Assembly (NCBI RefSeq): GCF_022447245.1 | Contig: NZ_JAKVBC010000024.1 | Location: 1 to 64,000, forward strand | DNA from: Kordia sp. | Lineage (GTDB): Bacteria; Bacteroidota; Bacteroidia; Flavobacteriales; Flavobacteriaceae | Direction of reading: 5' to 3' | DNA: 64,000 nucleotides | Part shown: one piece after another, positions 53,423 to 62,302 of the stretch | Position numbering within the stretch: position 1 is the first letter of the stretch | Layout: each line of letters begins with the position of its first letter | Made by a program: the position numbers and the translations under genes | Notes under the pieces: model-generated | What the model was told of the DNA's origin: nothing | What the model saw: the letters and a program-made list of their open reading frames with translations, nothing else | The model's database searches: none

Positions 53423-56400
53423 TTGAAGATTAAAAAATTATGGAAACGAATTTTATTAGGACTCATCATAGTTCCTACTTTAGTAGTAGGTGGACTCATA
53501 CTATATGTTCAGGTCAACCAATCTGAAATTATTAAAGGAGAAATTGAAAAATTAAATAAAGGACACAAAGGTCTTATTAGTATTGGTGATAGTGAATTAT
53601 CTCTTTTTGGTAATTTCCCATACATCGCTGTAAAAGTTTATGATTTCAAAATTTTTGAAACAAAAGAAGACAATGCACCAGTTATAATGGATGTAAAAGA
53701 CATCTATGTTGGCTTTAACCTATGGGACATTGTAAATGGAAATTATGATATTCAATCTTTGATAGTTGAAGATGGTGTTTTTAATATCGTTATTCACGAA
53801 AATAATACTACTAATATTCAAAACTCTATCGCTAGCACCTCTGATACAGAAACTCCATCTACGAACATTCATCTAAAGAAAATTAAATTTAAAAACCTTG
53901 ATATTCATACATTGGATGAAGCTACGAATACAGATGTTGAAAAATTTGTATATGCAGGCACAGGTAGTTTTAATCAAAAAGATAGCATTATCTCAGGGCA
54001 TGTAGATGCCGATCTTGAATTAAATGTTATAAAAAATGGAGATACCACTTTTTTCCATAAAAAACATTTAGAAGTCCACACAGACGTTGTATTCAATGAG
54101 CATACTGGTATTCTTGACATACAACCTTCGGGTATTGTTATGGAAAATGGCGATTTTGAATTAAAAGGCTCTATAGATGTAAAAAATGATGTAGACCTTG
54201 ACCTTTCCATAAAAGGGAAAAAGCCCAATTTTGATATGTTTATAGCTTTCGCTCCGGCAGATGTGATTCCAGTTTTGGAAAAATACAAAAACGCTGGTGA
54301 AATTTATTTTAACGCTAGTATTCAAGGTGCTGCCAATAAAGGAAATAGACCATTTATAAATGCTGATTTTGGAGCTAAAAAAGCCTTTTTAGAAAATACT
54401 AAAAAAGGAAAAAAGATAGATAACATGGGCTTTAGTGGTCATTTTACAAATGGCGAAAATAGAGATACAAGTACTATGGAATTCTCACTCACAGACATGA
54501 CCGCTTCATTAGAAAAGGGAGAGTTTAAAGGTGCTATTCTGGTTAAGAATTTTGAATCGCCAGAAGTAGACATGCAAGTCGACTCTTACTTTAATCTAAA
54601 TTTTATTGCCGACTTTTTTGATTTGGAGCAAGTACAAGGTGCCTCTGGAGAAGTTTCGTTAAAAATGAATTTTCACGATATTATAGATATTGACAGACCC
54701 GAAAAAGCTTTACAAAAACTCAATCAAGCATACTTTGCACAGTTGCGTGTAAAAGACTTAAGTTTAAACGCCAAAAACCTTCCCGCTCCTTTAGATTCAT
54801 TGAATGTAGATTTGGTCATGAATGGTAAAGAAGCAACATTGAAACAATTTGATATGTCAATAGGTAATACAGATCTATCCATTAGTGGTTTTCTGTCTGA
54901 CTTACCCGCTATAGTGCATCATACGAATATTCCAGTAGAAGCTCATTTTGATATTACTTCTGAGCATCTGGATATTGCACAATTGACAGGATATTCTGAG
55001 TTAGATTCTATCCAAAAAGGTATTGATGAGCAAATACAAAATCTTAGTTTAGGATTTTCTTTTAAGGCTTCTGCTAAAGACTTTACAGAATCTAAGTATT
55101 TACCAAAAGGTGAGTTTTTTATTGATAGCTTACATGCTGGCTTAAAACATTATCCACATAAGCTACATGATTTTCATGCTGATGTATTAATCGACAGTAC
55201 GGATTTAAAAATAGTAGATTTCACTGGATATATTGATGATAGTGATTTTCACTTTGATGGACTCATACACGATTATACATTTTGGATGCAACCCGAACTT
55301 AACGGAGATGTAGACTTAGATATCAACATCACTTCCAACAAGTTAAGATTGGAAGATGTTTTTTCGTATGGAGGTGAAAATTATGTTCCTGAAGAATATA
55401 GACATGAAGAATTTGATGATTTGGCATTGCATTTTGACTCTAGTATGCATTATAAAGATTCTGCTTTGCATTCCATCGATCTGGCTTTAGACAAATTAAA
55501 TACAAAAATGAAATTGCATCCGCTTCGTTTTCATGATTTTAGAGGAAATATTCATTATGAGGACGAGCATATTGTTATAAAAGATTTTCATGGAGAAATA
55601 GGAACCACTAATTTTAATTTCGATTTAAATTATTATTTAGGAAAAAATCAAGAAATAAAGAAAAGAGATAATTACCTAGCGGTAAAAGCAAATTACATCG
55701 ATTATGATGCTCTTTTTAAGTTTGATTTACAGCCACCAAAACCAACAGAAGTTGTTGCATCAAAAACTGCTGATGTAGCAGAACATGCCAATGCTTTTAA
55801 TATATATGAACTGCCTTTTACAGACATGCAGTTTAAGGCAGATATAGAGCACTTTATCTACCATAGGATAGACCTTCAAAAGATCAAAGCAGAATTCAGA
55901 ACAACGCCCAATCATTACATTTATATAGATACATTACAGATGAATGCTGCAGGAGGAAAGATTCAATTAAATGGCTATTTTAATGGTAGCGATCCAAAAC
56001 ATATTTATCTGCAACCTGATTTGGTAATGACTCATGTTGATTTGGATAAACTGCTTTTCAAATTTGAAAATTTTGGGCAAGATCATCTCATTTCTGAAAA
56101 TTTACAAGGAAAACTCACTTCCAGAATTAAAGGTAAGATTAGAGTATATCCAGATATGGTTCCTGATTTGGATCAATCTACGCTAGAAATGGATGTAAAA
56201 GTATCAAACGGTAGGTTAAAAAATTACGATCCCATGTTGGCACTTTCAGATTATATGGGAGATAAAAACCTGCGAAACATTCGGTTTGATACTTTACAAA
56301 ACAGCTTGAATGTGGAAAAAGGAAAGATTCATATTCCTTCTATGACCATCGAATCTACTTTAGGTCACATGGAACTATCTGGCACACATGATAGCAATCA

Positions 56401-56623
56401 AAATATCGATTATTATTTACGTATTCCCTGGAAAACTGTTCGGAAAGCTGCTTGGTATAAATTATTTAAACGCAAGAATCGTACTATTGCTGAAGATCAA
56501 GAAGATGAGATTGTAGAAGTAAATACCAACAAAAGAACACGATATCTTAACATAAAGGTCCGAGGAACCGTAGATGATTATAAAATTTCATTGGGTAAGA
56601 AAAAGAAACGTAAAAAAGAATAG
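53423..56623 (+). CDS. Large AsmA-like envelope protein
   Basis: 1066 residues. TTG start (KIKKLWKRILLGLIIVPTLVVGG) with one N-terminal membrane helix; a short AsmA-type entry (LNKGHKGLISIGDSELSLFGNFPYI) is followed by long strand repeats typical of the AsmA/TamB group (VQGASGEVSLKMNF, LSISGFLSDLP, GKIQLNGYFNGSD, KLTSRIKGKIRVYPDM) and a basic tail KKKKRKKE. AsmA proteins form hydrophobic bridges for lipid movement between membranes. Placed alone between a decayed gene and an insertion sequence. Confidence 0.85.
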   Translation: MKIKKLWKRILLGLIIVPTLVVGGLILYVQVNQSEIIKGEIEKLNKGHKGLISIGDSELSLFGNFPYIAVKVYDFKIFETKEDNAPVIMDVKDIYVGFNLWDIVNGNYDIQSLIVEDGVFNIVIHENNTTNIQNSIASTSDTETPSTNIHLKKIKFKNLDIHTLDEATNTDVEKFVYAGTGSFNQKDSIISGHVDADLELNVIKNGDTTFFHKKHLEVHTDVVFNEHTGILDIQPSGIVMENGDFELKGSIDVKNDVDLDLSIKGKKPNFDMFIAFAPADVIPVLEKYKNAGEIYFNASIQGAANKGNRPFINADFGAKKAFLENTKKGKKIDNMGFSGHFTNGENRDTSTMEFSLTDMTASLEKGEFKGAILVKNFESPEVDMQVDSYFNLNFIADFFDLEQVQGASGEVSLKMNFHDIIDIDRPEKALQKLNQAYFAQLRVKDLSLNAKNLPAPLDSLNVDLVMNGKEATLKQFDMSIGNTDLSISGFLSDLPAIVHHTNIPVEAHFDITSEHLDIAQLTGYSELDSIQKGIDEQIQNLSLGFSFKASAKDFTESKYLPKGEFFIDSLHAGLKHYPHKLHDFHADVLIDSTDLKIVDFTGYIDDSDFHFDGLIHDYTFWMQPELNGDVDLDINITSNKLRLEDVFSYGGENYVPEEYRHEEFDDLALHFDSSMHYKDSALHSIDLALDKLNTKMKLHPLRFHDFRGNIHYEDEHIVIKDFHGEIGTTNFNFDLNYYLGKNQEIKKRDNYLAVKANYIDYDALFKFDLQPPKPTEVVASKTADVAEHANAFNIYELPFTDMQFKADIEHFIYHRIDLQKIKAEFRTTPNHYIYIDTLQMNAAGGKIQLNGYFNGSDPKHIYLQPDLVMTHVDLDKLLFKFENFGQDHLISENLQGKLTSRIKGKIRVYPDMVPDLDQSTLEMDVKVSNGRLKNYDPMLALSDYMGDKNLRNIRFDTLQNSLNVEKGKIHIPSMTIESTLGHMELSGTHDSNQNIDYYLRIPWKTVRKAAWYKLFKRKNRTIAEDQEDEIVEVNTNKRTRYLNIKVRGTVDDYKISLGKKKKRKKE

Positions 56624-56669
56624 TGTTCGTAATTAATTTGCAACTCCATGGGTTTGTAAAAAAGCATGC

Positions 56670-56697
56670 TGATCATTCCCCCGAAATTAGGACAGTA
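56670..56697 (+). repeat. Left inverted repeat of the IS3 element
   Basis: Begins TGATCATTCCC and ends AGGACAGT; pairs imperfectly with the right end. Confidence 0.7.
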
Positions 56698-56732
56698 GTT
56701 TAAGTTAGAAAAAAACACTTAAATTTACTGAT

Positions 56733-57008
56733 ATGACACGAAGAAAATTCACTTCAAAATTCAAGACCAAAGTTGTTTTGGAAGTATTAAAAGAACGTTC
56801 AACCGTTCAAGAGCTTGCACAGAAATTTGAAATTAGTGTGCAACAAATCTACACATGGAAACGGGAATTTCTAGCCAATGCGGAAACGGTTTTTGATAAA
56901 GGCACAAAATCTGTCAAAAGTGCAGCAGAAGAAAAAGAAGAACATTTATTAAAAGTAATCGGTCAGCAGAAAGTCGAACTTGATTTTTTAAAGAACGCCT
57001 TGCGATAA
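56733..57008 (+). CDS. IS3 transposase OrfA
   Basis: 91 residues: RRKFTSKFKTKVVLEVLKE with the HTH TVQELAQKFEISVQQIYTWK and a leucine-zipper-like helix at the end. In its last codons GAT-TTT-TTA (heptamer T-TTT-TTA at 56984-56990) is a canonical -1 slippery site; after a -1 shift the frame runs without stop into OrfB. OrfA is in phase 0 and OrfB in phase -1, as expected for OrfAB fusion. Confidence 0.92.
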   Translation: MTRRKFTSKFKTKVVLEVLKERSTVQELAQKFEISVQQIYTWKREFLANAETVFDKGTKSVKSAAEEKEEHLLKVIGQQKVELDFLKNALR

Positions 57009-57031
57009 CACCACTAACCAAACGAAGACTA

Positions 57032-57862
57032 ATGATAAGCAAGGATCATTCTATCTTGAGTCTTAGCAGACAATGCAAATTGCTAAAGCTCCATCGTTCA
57101 GGTCTGTATTACAAACCCAAAGGAGAAAGTAAGCTGAATTTGGAACTAATGAAATTAATAGATGCTCACTATATGGATCATTGTTTTAAGGGCGCTAGAC
57201 GAATCCATACGTGGCTAACTATGGATAAAGGATATAGCGTCAATCATAAGCGTATAGAACGTCTCTATTATAAAGTTATGGGACTTAGAGCTGTCATGCC
57301 AGGAAAACATACTTCTAGGCGAAATAAAGCCCATAAAGTATATCCATATCTGCTCAGGAACTTAACCGTTACAGTTCCTAATCAGGTATGGGCTACTGAT
57401 ATTACCTATATCCCCATGCGAAAAGGCTTTATGTATTTAGTGGCAATCATAGATCTGCATAGCAGATATGTATTGAACTGGTCTGTCTCCAATACCATGG
57501 ATGCTAGTTGGTGTAAAGAAACGCTAGAAGAAGCAATTGCTATTCACGGAAAACCAGAGATCATAAATACCGATCAAGGAAGTCAGTTTACATCAGAGGT
57601 ATTTACTAAGTTCGTTCTTGGTAGTGGAATCAAATTAAGTATGGACGGAAAAGGACGTGCTATTGACAATGTATTTATTGAGCGCTTATGGAGAACTGTA
57701 AAATATGAAAGTGTCTATCTTAATCCGCCAGACTCTGCCATAGATTTATACAAACAACTCAAGAAATATTTTAACTATTATAATACCAAAAGAAGACATC
57801 AAGGAATCGAAAATCAAATACCTGTTAACAGGTATTTGATGAAAAATAAACAAGTAGCTTGA
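57032..57862 (+). CDS. IS3 transposase OrfB (DDE integrase)
   Basis: 276 residues. HTH_21 region GYSVNHKRIERLYYKVMGLR, then the catalytic triad in VWATDITYI (Asp), NTDQGSQFTS (Asp) and DNVFIERLWRTVKYE (Glu), ending YYNTKRRHQGIENQIP. Expressed mainly as an OrfAB fusion. Full length, so the element may be active. Confidence 0.95.
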   Translation: MISKDHSILSLSRQCKLLKLHRSGLYYKPKGESKLNLELMKLIDAHYMDHCFKGARRIHTWLTMDKGYSVNHKRIERLYYKVMGLRAVMPGKHTSRRNKAHKVYPYLLRNLTVTVPNQVWATDITYIPMRKGFMYLVAIIDLHSRYVLNWSVSNTMDASWCKETLEEAIAIHGKPEIINTDQGSQFTSEVFTKFVLGSGIKLSMDGKGRAIDNVFIERLWRTVKYESVYLNPPDSAIDLYKQLKKYFNYYNTKRRHQGIENQIPVNRYLMKNKQVA

Positions 57863-57892
57863 TATATGATTTATTAACTTAACTTAGCGTAT

Positions 57893-57920
57893 AAACTGTC
57901 CTCTAAATGGGAGATGATCA
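57893..57920 (-). repeat. Right inverted repeat of the IS3 element
   Basis: Reading inward from 57920: TGATCATCTCCC and AGGACAGT. Its outer TGA supplies the stop codon of the neighbouring minus-strand gene. Confidence 0.7.
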
Positions 57921-58483
57921 AGAATCTTGATAATCAACAGTATCAAATCGTACGGCTTCAGTTTTCGTTTCTACCGCTGTATTTTCAAGAACTTCATAAA
58001 ACAAAACTGTACGTGATTTTGGTGCGACTTCAAAATAAACTAAATCGCCCACTTTTACTTGCAAATACATGTTGTATTCTATTTCATGTTCTATTCCTTC
58101 TACAATGATGTAATAATAGCGTTTTTTATTTGTTTTACTGTTGCTAGAATCTCTATGATCATGACTCCTTGAATGAAAAGTACTTTGCTTAATGTTCAAT
58201 TTTTTGTCTTCTACAATTCCTTCATAGCAATTCTTAGCACCAGCGTTAAAATCTTTAATTAAAATTGAAGCCATATAACCGAGTATAACCAAAAAGAAAA
58301 CTCCAAATACACCAAATATGAGCGTAGGAATCAATTCAAAATCGTTTGTGTCTTGAAAAGAATCGCGAAGTATAAAAAAATAAATAGCAGAAAAACAGCA
58401 ATAGCAAATACTACAAAACCGAGCGTTCGCCATATTTTTGACTTTAATTTTTTTACGATCTTATGTAGTAAGCGTTTTTTGCA
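57918..58483 (-). pseudogene. DUF3592-like membrane protein, N-terminal frameshift, 3' end cut by the IS
   Basis: The clear part (from about 58390 down to 57918) reads LIPTLIFGVFGVFFLVILGY, a loop, then YYYIIVEGIEHEIEYNMYLQ and VGDLVYFEVAPKSRTVLFYE, ending DYQDS with a TGA that belongs to the IS end. In the apparent frame the N-terminus (MANARFCSICYCC) is odd; another frame gives a proper helix, KIWRTLGFVVFAIAVFLLFI, preceded by KKRLLHKIVKKLK and an ATG near 58481 that is one base out. So a frameshift at the T tract near 58375 is likely. Function unknown. Confidence 0.55.
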
Positions 58484-58549
58484 TACGAGGTAGTTAAGGT
58501 TCTAGTATTACACTACCTTCCAAAAATTGAATATTTTAAGAGTGATTAC

Positions 58550-58569
58550 AATACGACAAATTACGTATT
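58550..58569. promoter_or_regulatory. AATACG-N8-CGTATT palindrome before the DUF3592-like gene
   Basis: AATACG-ACAAATTA-CGTATT, about 70-115 bases upstream of the minus-strand membrane protein start. Confidence 0.5.
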
Positions 58570-58579
58570 TTACAATGTC

Positions 58580-61519
58580 TTATCGTTTTAGCGTAAAATG
58601 CCCTTTATAAATAGTTCCAATCATAGGTCTTTCTACTCTAAACCAGTAATCTCCGGAAGGCATTCGTTGTCCATTATAATTTCCGTCCCAACCTTTAGAT
58701 GCAGGATTCAACGTGGTAAGTCGCTTTCCGTAACGGTCAAAAATATAAATACGTAATGTAGGATCACTACTAGAAGCTACAATTTGCCAATTATCATTAA
58801 AACCATCATTATTTGGTGTGAAGAAACGCGGATAATTTAGCAGAAATACAGGTTCTGTCACAATGCCGCAATTGTTCTTATCTCTTACATACATCGTATA
58901 TTCGCCTGCTAATAAAAATTCAAAAAGGTTTGAATTAGTATAGGTAATTCCATCTAAAGAATATTCGTAATTACCCAAACCTTGTACGGCTACAGCAATG
59001 GTATTTTGAGTATTTGTCCAATCTGTAATTGTTACATCAATAGCCGTTGCAGGACCAGATTCTATCACCGTAAACGTTCTGGTATTGCTGCAATTTTGTT
59101 GCTCACCAAAAATGGTAAAACTATTGCCAATTTCCACAGTATACGTTCCTGCGGTATCTACAATAATGGTTTCGGAAGTTGCTCCATTGGACCAGTTATA
59201 AAAATCGGCATCAACTCCAGCAGGTAAAGCAACGGTTCCATCTGTACATAAATACAAAGTTTCATCATCCGCTACAATTGGTCTTTCTAGTGCAGTAACT
59301 GCAAAATCTACAATATCAAAACAACTTGAATTGGTAGTATCTTCAACTCGAACATAAATTTGCTGCGGATTTTCAGTGTTGGTGTAAATACTACTGATTG
59401 GTGCTATATTCATCATTGCATCAGTTTCGCTCAAGTGATACGAAATTCCATAAGTTCCTGTAAGTCCATCTAGAATTAAAGCATTCTGAGTTGTTAAATT
59501 AAAAGTTGCCGTGTTCGGATTATCTAAAAAACTACATTCAAACAAACCGTCTACTTCATTGGCAATAATGGCTGACGTAATGGTAATTTCAAAACTAGTA
59601 GTGTCATAACAAGTTGCGTTTCCTGCGGCTTCAATTCGTACTACAATTTGTTGTGGATTGTCTATAGTTTGAAAATTAGTAGCAAGCGCACCTATATCAT
59701 TATCTGCATCTTGTTGTGTGAGGTGATAGGTAATAACAAAGTCACTTGCCGTTTGACTCTGCAAGACTTCAGGATCAAATTGATTAAGATTAATTACTTC
59801 AAAACCATTATTACTTTGATCGTCACAAATATCAATATTATCAATAGGATTTGCCATAGGAAGTGGATTTACAATCAATGTAAAACTGGTAATATCAAAA
59901 CATCCAGATTGTCCTAAATTAAAAACACGCGCAAAAATTTCTTGATTATTAGAAGTATTGTCAAATGACAATGGTAGTCGATTTTGATCTGTATCTGCAT
60001 CTTCTTGAGAAGCATAAAAAGCTACACTAAATAATTGATCAGATTGTCCAGCCAAAGCTTCTGTAATTTTAGTTGACAAATCGAATGTCTCAATTTGATT
60101 GTTTGAAACATCATCACATAATAAATAGTCAGAAATTGCACCTGCAACTGGTATTTCATAGATGGTAATATCTCTTGTGGTATCTCTTATTTCACCATTT
60201 ACATTGATAGAAACAGTTACTGAATAAGTTCCGGGATTTGCATACAGATGTACAGGATTTAAGTCAGTTGATGAATTGCCATCACCAAAATTCCAAGCAA
60301 CAGAAGTGACTGTTTCAGAAGTGTTTAAAGTGAAATTGGTTTCTTCACCTAAACAAATATTTTCAAATTGAATACTGCCCACAAAGAAGGATTGGATAAA
60401 TGTAGGCAATCCAAAACGTCCTAATCGACCTTGTAAACTGATGCCTCGATTTAAATATCCAGCACCAGTTCCTGCAACATTTGGGTTTTCAATGACATCT
60501 AAAAACGCAACACCGCCATTTGCAACATATAGTTTTTCATCAACGGCTAATTGAATAGCTCCAAGAATATCAGGACCTTCATACAAGATTACATCCGAAG
60601 CTAAAATATCTGCTTGATTCCATGAAGTAATATTAAACTGATGGACTTTACTTTCAACAGTAGGATTAAACTTTAAGTCAGAGACATACAAGAATTCAGT
60701 ATTTGGTGAAAACTCTACGCCGTATGAACCATTTTGTTCACCTACAAAAAAAATATTGTCTAATAATATAGGATTGGAAATAGTTCCATTGGCATCGTTA
60801 AAATCAAAAATTTCAACAAAACTATCGTTTGACCATTGTGCAACAGCTAGTTTTTCTCCATTGGAAGAAGCTTTCATATAACCAATTGCTTCTGTAGTAT
60901 TTCCGGAATGAATAGCTCCAATATCTTGTGTAATGGGAGTTGTATTAACACCCGCAGCTGTCACTTGAAAAACCAAAAAAGTATTGTTAGCCCAAGCGTG
61001 ACTCAATACCCAGTAGTCAGTGCCATTTGCATGTTGAACTGCGGTAATTTTCTCTGCGGTAGAAGGCCAAAGAGGTACGTTTTTTAAGCTTGTTACATCG
61101 CCATTTCCGCTATTTAGCGTAAGATCAAACTCAGAATATCGTAGACCATTCAAACCAGCTTCATTATCTACCGTAAAGATGTAGTAAATATTAGGATCGC
61201 CTGGTTTGGGAACAATAATGGCAGATTGTGAACTAGAACTATCACCAGTCAATCCTGTTCCATTTGGAGTTACTTGATGGTTTCTATCCCAAACCGATCT
61301 TCCGTCCGTGTAAAAAAGTAATTGCCCAGTTTGACTAGAAATGGTAGCTACACCTTCATTGGTTTCCAAAGCTCCATCTAGCAATGCAGTAGGAGGCGAG
61401 GTTGTAAAATCTAAACCTGCGTTAGAGCCAAAATACCAATTAACGCCTTCACCTTGCCCAAACGCAACATTCACACAAAAAAATAAGGCACTAAAAACAA
61501 ACTTGTAATATTTTTTCAT
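58580..61519 (-). CDS. Large secreted PKD-domain protein with T9SS type B sorting domain
   Basis: 979 residues with signal peptide MKKYYKFVFSALFFCVNVAFG. Residues 25-370 form a beta-propeller-like region (NWYFGSNAGLDFTTSPPTAL, EGVATISSQTGQLLFYTDG, VEFSPNTEFLYVSDL). A PKD domain follows (VAWNFGDGNSSTDLNPVHLY then ANPGTYSVTV), then SprB-like repeats (ICDDQSNNGFEVINLNQFD) and the C-terminal signal YPRFFTPNNDGFNDNW, IFDRYGKRL and YKGHFTLKR. Exported by T9SS; likely a surface adhesin or gliding-related protein. Its tail is nearly the same as in the 806-residue protein at 2.5-5.0 kb. Confidence 0.88.
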   Translation of the reverse strand: MKKYYKFVFSALFFCVNVAFGQGEGVNWYFGSNAGLDFTTSPPTALLDGALETNEGVATISSQTGQLLFYTDGRSVWDRNHQVTPNGTGLTGDSSSSQSAIIVPKPGDPNIYYIFTVDNEAGLNGLRYSEFDLTLNSGNGDVTSLKNVPLWPSTAEKITAVQHANGTDYWVLSHAWANNTFLVFQVTAAGVNTTPITQDIGAIHSGNTTEAIGYMKASSNGEKLAVAQWSNDSFVEIFDFNDANGTISNPILLDNIFFVGEQNGSYGVEFSPNTEFLYVSDLKFNPTVESKVHQFNITSWNQADILASDVILYEGPDILGAIQLAVDEKLYVANGGVAFLDVIENPNVAGTGAGYLNRGISLQGRLGRFGLPTFIQSFFVGSIQFENICLGEETNFTLNTSETVTSVAWNFGDGNSSTDLNPVHLYANPGTYSVTVSINVNGEIRDTTRDITIYEIPVAGAISDYLLCDDVSNNQIETFDLSTKITEALAGQSDQLFSVAFYASQEDADTDQNRLPLSFDNTSNNQEIFARVFNLGQSGCFDITSFTLIVNPLPMANPIDNIDICDDQSNNGFEVINLNQFDPEVLQSQTASDFVITYHLTQQDADNDIGALATNFQTIDNPQQIVVRIEAAGNATCYDTTSFEITITSAIIANEVDGLFECSFLDNPNTATFNLTTQNALILDGLTGTYGISYHLSETDAMMNIAPISSIYTNTENPQQIYVRVEDTTNSSCFDIVDFAVTALERPIVADDETLYLCTDGTVALPAGVDADFYNWSNGATSETIIVDTAGTYTVEIGNSFTIFGEQQNCSNTRTFTVIESGPATAIDVTITDWTNTQNTIAVAVQGLGNYEYSLDGITYTNSNLFEFLLAGEYTMYVRDKNNCGIVTEPVFLLNYPRFFTPNNDGFNDNWQIVASSSDPTLRIYIFDRYGKRLTTLNPASKGWDGNYNGQRMPSGDYWFRVERPMIGTIYKGHFTLKR

Positions 61520-61700
61520 ACAATTTTATAGATACATAATAGTATTTTAATTCTATAAGACTGGGTTTCTTATACGTAGTTTTTGATGTTGCAACGTTCA
61601 AAAGAATACGGTTAGGCTTCCATATTCTTCTAGAAGTAATGAAAAAATCATTCTCTGTAACATTGTTTAAAACTAGAGCTTGGGGAGATTTTTACCTAAA

Positions 61701-61719
61701 TATACGAAATACTCGTATA
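61701..61719. promoter_or_regulatory. TATACG-N7-CGTATA palindrome upstream of the PKD protein
   Basis: TATACG-AAATACT-CGTATA resembles the AATACG-N8-CGTATT elements but has a gap of seven. About 180 bases upstream of the minus-strand start. The surrounding gap 61520-61804 shows no gene. Confidence 0.3.
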
Positions 61720-61804
61720 TGGAAATAGTTTTTTTATGGAAAGATCGGGTAGAAAGTATAGATTTTTCGTTTTTTAATCTGTTGAATATGAAATGTTTTA
61801 TGTG

Positions 61805-62302
61805 TTATTCTGACTTTCGAGTCTTCTTTGTTTTTGAAGTTTCTTTAAATTGATCTAAAACGGAATAATATTGTGTAATTAAACGCACATAAACATAGGC
61901 TGTATCTGCTTGTGCTTTGAAGCGTAATTGCAAATTCTGAGTATCATTTTTAAAAACAATAGAATCTCTCTTATAGGTTGCTTCACCACCAAAAATTTCC
62001 TGCATGATTCCTTTTTGGTAGCGTTTGTCATATGGCCAAATAATCCAATCGTCTTCTACTAGTACTTTAGAGAACTTCTTTGGCTTTTCAGCTTGCCATT
62101 TGTTTAAAATCGTCACCAAACTGTCTTTTTTCAGTTTTAAAATGGTTCTATCGGCTTCAAAAGCAACTGCAGAATTCAGTTCAATCTCACTTTTTTTAAT
62201 GCCATGACTCCAAATAATCCAAGCACCTACAACGAATGCTACCAAAAATACGATTCCTAGCAATTTGTACAGTGGTTTTGTATGTTTTGAACGCTTTCTC
62301 AT
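61805..62302 (-). CDS. Single-pass membrane protein paired with the transpeptidase
   Basis: 165 residues: basic N-terminus (MRKRSKHTKPLYK), one membrane helix (LLGIVFLVAFVVGAWIIW) and a periplasmic domain with EDDWIIWPYDKRYQKGIMQE and LQLRFKAQADTAYVYVRLI. Its ATG overlaps the stop of the upstream transpeptidase gene by four bases, so the two are coupled. No known family recognised; a cell-wall role is inferred from the neighbour. Confidence 0.6.
   Translation of the reverse strand: MRKRSKHTKPLYKLLGIVFLVAFVVGAWIIWSHGIKKSEIELNSAVAFEADRTILKLKKDSLVTILNKWQAEKPKKFSKVLVEDDWIIWPYDKRYQKGIMQEIFGGEATYKRDSIVFKNDTQNLQLRFKAQADTAYVYVRLITQYYSVLDQFKETSKTKKTRKSE

Larger units (their letters stand above)
56670..57920 (+). 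mobile_element. IS3-family insertion sequence, 1251 bp, apparently complete
   Basis: Ends are TGATCATTCCC (left) and GGGAGATGATCA (right), giving the TG...CA termini of IS3 elements. Longer imperfect inverted repeats share GATCAT, CCC and AGGACAGT over about 26 bases. Both transposase frames are intact. No matching 3- or 4-base target duplication is visible (TGC left, AGA right), so the flank may have changed since insertion. Confidence 0.85.

Noticed and set aside
56664-57926. Target-site duplication around the IS3 element
   Set aside because: Flanking triplets (TGC and AGA) differ; the shared TGATCA belongs to the inverted repeats.
61656-61671. TGTAA-CATTGT-TTAAA as a seventh Crp-type site
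   Set aside because: The right half-site lacks the C, no TAnnTTTG box lies at the fixed distance on either strand, and the gene it faces (PKD protein) is unrelated to the island.
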